From: Larix sibirica
Lineage: Eukaryota > Streptophyta > Pinopsida > Pinales > Pinaceae
Direction of reading: 5' to 3'
Assembly: GCA_004151065.3 (NCBI GenBank)
Contig: NWUY0300005519.1
Location: 5,683 to 16,360 of the forward strand
Length of the DNA: 10,678 bases
Positions 7,790 to 10,678 of the stretch are shown piece by piece. The translations under genes and the position numbers were made by a program. Numbering within the stretch: position 1 is the stretch's first letter; the number at the start of each line of letters is the position of its first letter. The notes beneath the pieces were generated by a model. That model was given only the letters and a program-made list of their open reading frames with translations, was not told where the DNA came from and did no database searches.

Positions 7790-8157
7790 ACTATCAATGA
7801 TTCATCCCTTTGGTTCATTTATCTAGGGATGGATATGATATTGAAATCTTGGAAAAAATTATCTATTAAATCCCACAAGTGATTTCTATAGGCCCTCATC
7901 CTAGGATGCTTGGTCTAATATATCCCTTTAACTTCTTGCACTATGAGTTCCGAGTCTCTAAAAAAAAAAATATGTTTAATTTCCATCCTTCTGGCTCCCT
8001 CCAAACCCAAGATGAGTGCCTCATATTCAGCCACATTCTTATTAGCTTCTAAATTCATTTTAAAAGACAGTGGTGACTCTTCTTTACTTGGGGAAGTAAG
8101 TACTACTCCAGCTCCAGCTTCATCTTTAGTGGAAGATCCATCAAAATCCATTTCCCA
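7790..8157 (-). pseudogene. Archaeal-type RNase H domain (aRNH) between protease and RT
   Basis: Continuous with the protease frame. IWEMDFDGSSTKDEAGAGVV carries the first catalytic Asp (codon 8140-8142). The NVAEYEALILGLEGA helix carries the Glu (8026-8028). FRDSELIVQEVKG carries the second Asp (7954-7956). This is the RNase HI fold of archaeal/plant type, with AEYEAL where bacterial enzymes have MEL. The frame then meets TAG at 7915 but continues recognisably (TKHPRMRAYRNHLWDLIDNF), and the C-terminal Asp is probably in NQRDESLIV at about 7810. It would degrade the RNA strand of RNA-DNA hybrids in reverse transcription. A run of 11 A on the plus strand at 7960-7970 alters residues just before the second Asp, perhaps by slippage. 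Confidence 0.88.
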
Positions 8158-8349
8158 AATATGATCTTGTGCCTGACTTAGATTCTTTAATTCCGTAAGT
8201 GTAGGGGGTTCTTTTCCATAACTGTATCCTTCAGTTAGCATGCAACAATGCATGTTTTCCTCCATGGTGTGTAAATGGTAATTTATAGGGTTGTTCCTCT
8301 CACTAAGTATGTAAGCATACTTGGCTTGTCTATACAGTCTCCTTGTTTC

Positions 8350-9120
8350 ACCTACAAACAATGGGCCAGTTGCATACTTCATTTCCATTTGGATTGTCCC
8401 TCCCATTATTTTATAACATGTTCTTGACATCAACATGCCATACCTTGGAGGTACATCAGCTACTACCACATCAAGCATGACACTTTTGGATGATATCTGA
8501 GCTAAGGTTACTACCATATCTTTTATCATGCCCACACATTTGACCAGTTTTAAATCAAAGTTGTATAAATCATGGTAAGGATTAGTGATTTCCAATCCTA
8601 GCTCTTCCATAATTAACTTTGGCATCAAATTGTGAGAGACACCTGAATCTAGCATACAGTTATGAATTTTTTTTCCATGCAGACTCAAGGTTATATAAAA
8701 TGGAGGTGTATATTCATTATTTTCATCTTCTATAGCAGTTCCAATTTCAATAGCAGGGATTCCATCAGTAATATTTAGACTATCGGATTGAGGACTGGAA
8801 TTGTTCAACTTGAGAACCTTTTCAATTCGCTTGGGATAGTATTTTGAGAAATTTTTGACAGTGGGATAGGAATTTTAATCTTAGACAGTTCATGTTCAAA
8901 ATCAAAATCCTAAGAGGATTTGCTTCCCTCTTTCCTTTTGGGGTGAAGGATTACACCTTTCTTTTGGGTAGCAGGAGGTGTAAACTTTACTCCTGGGAAG
9001 GATTAGGCATCATATTTAATGTGGTAAGCGTGAGGATTTTCAGCAAGGGAAGGGTTATCTATAGGATTATTAATCCTAGGCTCTTTAGTAGTTTTTTTAG
9101 GATCAAAACTTTGAGGTTTA
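8350..9120 (-). pseudogene. Retropepsin-type aspartic protease region of pol
   Basis: The frame 9119-8825 gives a basic, proline-rich lead-in (FDPKKTTKEPRINNPIDNPS, and later PGVKFTPPATQKKGVILHPK) with two stops. The frame then shifts to 8808-7915. There FYITLSLHGKKIHNCMLDSG precedes VSHNLMP: this is the beta strand, D-S-G active site (Asp codon 8647-8649) and following loop typical of gypsy proteases, which usually read DSGAS. A second conserved strand, VVVADVPPRYGMLMSR, about 65 residues later resembles the ILG/LLGR flap-end region. As a homodimer it would process Gag-Pol. The active-site triad survives although flanking sequence is broken. Confidence 0.85.
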
Positions 9121-9289
9121 TTTGCAGAGAAGTTTCTAGGCCTTAGAAAGAATCCTTTTTTGTGATTCAGGATCGTTTTGGTGTACAGATATCTTCCTGC
9201 AAAGATATTTCATACTCTCCTTGAGTTAGGTGTATCATATAATTATCATCATTTATCCAAAATATATCTTATGGGGGCTCAACATATTC

Positions 9290-10678
9290 TTAATCTTGAG
9301 GAACATCCACCACATGATCTGCATCATTTGTTCTCACAGGTGGTTGTATTGGAGGATCTTCATTTCTCATGTCTCGATTTATGATTTGAGGATTAAAAGG
9401 AATTCTATATTGATTTGTATTTCTATGTCCCATGCCTTGAGGGTTTATGTATTGATTGTTTCCTTCTACCTCAATCCTTGTGACTTGGGATGTTATTTGA
9501 TAATCCTATTAATATCTTTGACATCCCCTCGATTTTTTCATCTTGATTTTCTCTATTTTTATCTGAGGTGCTAGCCTCATATTTAGGATTATTTTTATCA
9601 ACATCTTGTTTGTATTTTAACTTGCTTGAGGCTATCATGTTTCCTTCTACAACAAGAGCATCATATTGCATATTCAAAAGAGTAGTGGATATCCTTTCTC
9701 TAAGAATCATGGCAAATTCATATTCATGAGCTCCTGCATATGTAACTTTGGAAACAACTTGAGAAGGCTTAATATCTTGAGGAATTTTATTATAAACATT
9801 TTATTGAATTCACTCACATTTTATCCATTCTTCTTTTTTAAAGCTGCAAAATCAGTTATGTAATATAAGTGGTCTATTTTTTCACCTCACTGTCTCATGA
9901 ATGCCTACTCTACAACAGTCCAAGAATTTAAAGAATTACATGGAAGGGATCTAAACCATTTCCTTACCTCACCTTCTAAATATTGTAGAAAAAGTATCAT
10001 ATATACATCATCTTCCTCAATGAGAATATTATCTATAAAATATTTAAACTTAATAATATGATCTTCAACTGTGATACCCTTTTCTCCATCAAACTTAGGT
10101 AAGATATTAATTAGGTATTTATCGGGCATGTCATGAAGATTGTTTGGTAGGTTCAAAGGGCCTAATATAGTAGCTATCGAAGTATTTAGAGCAGGGGATG
10201 GACCTCCATGTTCACTTCTAGTCATATTTAAATGATGTAAGATAGCATTATGAGACTAAGGTGTGAGTGGAGTCATTTGAGGTTGAACAAAGGATTGATT
10301 AGGTCTAGATGTACTAGCAGATAGTAATGGAGAAGTGATTGAGGTTTCAAATATGGATTTAAAGGATTTTCGGGAATATTATGTAGATTTTCAAAATTAT
10401 TTAAATCCTCAAGTCTTTCTTAATTATCTATTGCAGGAGATATCATATGTGAATTAAAAAGAGGAACATCTCTCCCTTGATATGAACGGATGTTCCTCTA
10501 GTGAGTCCGAGAATCTGGAAAGATCCAGAACTCCTTTGACTGAGGATTCAATCTTGTATGTCTCTTACCAAGATCTAGTTTGATCCGATGAAGTCTCCAG
10601 GTGATATTCAACCAAAAATATGTGATCTACTTCACCACACAGAGCATAGACATTAGAGAAATTTTGAGGTAAAAAATG
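9290..10678 (-). pseudogene. gag: gag (capsid polyprotein), decayed, 5' end outside the window
   Basis: Reading from the window edge, the frame with HRIKLDLGKRHTRLNPQSKE, FWIFPDSRTH and RNIRSYQGRDVPLFNSHMIS leads, after a shift near 10335, into TSRPNQSFVQPQMTPLTP. The capsid core is 10225-9905: ILPKFDGEKGITVEDHIIKF, then VYMILFLQYLEGEVRKWFRS and LPCNSLNSWTVVE. This is the layout of the plant retrotransposon gag family (F-D-G-x, then L-x-G-x-x-x-x-W). It continues through QAKFMRQ-like sequence, VYNKIPQDIKPSQ, AGAHEYEFAMILRERISTTL and MQYDALVVEGNMIASSKLKY (clean block 9710-9471). After a shift near 9475 it gives GHRNTNQYRIPFNPQIINRD. No CCHC zinc knuckle is seen before the protease region. No certain start codon; gag probably begins near or just beyond 10660. 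Confidence 0.85.
10460..10499. repeat. Perfect 11-bp inverted repeat (potential hairpin) in the gag N-terminal region
   Basis: The plus strand reads AGAGGAACATC at 10460-10470 and its exact reverse complement GATGTTCCTCT at 10489-10499, separated by 18 bases. In RNA this makes an 11-bp stem with an 18-base loop. It lies within sequence that still translates as gag (NIRSYQGRDVPLF). A role in RNA packaging or dimerisation, as for 5'-proximal stems of other LTR elements, is possible but not shown. Confidence 0.6.

Larger units (their letters stand above)
4591..9289 (-). pseudogene. pol: pol polyprotein (PR-aRNH-RT-RNH-INT), decayed
   Basis: About 1,560 codons between the end of readable gag and the stop TGA at 4591-4593, chosen because the frame holding the GPY motif and NGIILK runs to it. 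Frame changes are visible near 9119, 8825, 7440, 6870, 6780, 6690, 5880, 5432, 5347 and 4725, with many single stops between them. I cannot tell whether gag and pol were one frame or separated by a stop; gag-like sequence runs on past a TAA at 9290-9292. The product would have been cut by its own protease into the enzymes that copy the element RNA and integrate the DNA. Domains are listed separately. Confidence 0.9.
1..10678 (-). mobile_element. Degenerate Ty3/gypsy LTR retrotransposon, Tat-like, with dual RNase H and a third ORF
   Basis: Translating the minus strand gives, in order, gag, aspartic protease, archaeal-type RNase H, reverse transcriptase, gypsy RNase H and integrase, then a spacer, a long third reading frame, a polypurine tract and an LTR start. 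Having integrase after RT/RNase H places it in Ty3/gypsy rather than Ty1/copia. An extra RNase H and no chromodomain after integrase fit the Tat group. Dozens of in-frame stops and at least ten frame changes show that it cannot move on its own. The internal region in view is about 10.4 kb, so the complete element is larger. No 5' LTR, primer-binding site or target-site duplication is visible. The gymnosperm assignment is a guess; the superfamily assignment is firm. Confidence 0.93.

Noticed and set aside
8892-9574. Overlapping plus-strand open frames of 68-114 codons
   Set aside because: They are antisense to readable gag and protease lead-in sequence; their I/L/F-rich composition is that of A-rich coding DNA read backwards.
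1-10678. CRISPR arrays, bacterial operons, rRNA or an intact host gene
   Set aside because: No regularly spaced repeats, no ribosome-binding sites and no intact frames; all recognisable sequence belongs to a plant retrotransposon.

Overview
The window looks like nuclear genomic DNA from a land plant with a large, repeat-rich genome. A conifer or other gymnosperm is my guess, made from remembered similarity of the translated fragments and not from any search. No host gene is visible. Nearly everything is one long, old, inactivated LTR retrotransposon of the Ty3/gypsy superfamily, lying on the minus strand and therefore read from high to low coordinates. All frames are broken by many stops and several frameshifts, so the coding parts are pseudogenes. 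One undetermined base (n) is at 5347.

Layout in the direction of transcription: gag (10678 to about 9290, entering from beyond the window); protease (about 9120-8350); an archaeal-type RNase H (about 8157-7790); a linker; reverse transcriptase (about 7310-6560); a second, gypsy-type RNase H whose active site is gone (6495-6031); integrase with zinc-binding, catalytic and GPY parts (5873-4597); pol stop at 4591. A 1.1-kb non-coding spacer follows (4590-3446). It is rich in CpG and carries TATA-like boxes, a G-box and a tRNA-Arg-like sequence. Then comes a third, same-sense reading frame of about 1,070 codons (3445-231) with no function I recognise and a coiled coil near its end. A polypurine tract (211-224) and what looks like the first 210 bases of the 3' LTR (210-1) close the window. 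The 5' LTR and primer-binding site would lie beyond 10678.

The order gag-PR-aRNH-RT-RNH-INT, with two RNase H domains and no chromodomain seen, points to the Tat group of plant Ty3/gypsy elements, where dual RNase H is known. Less usual points are the large third ORF in the env position right up to the polypurine tract, the promoter-like spacer before it, an 18-base leader motif shared by the region before ORF3 and the region before gag, and the decay pattern: the ORF3 frame survives about 2 kb without a net shift while collecting mostly TAG stops, as expected from deamination of methylated cytosine in CAG.
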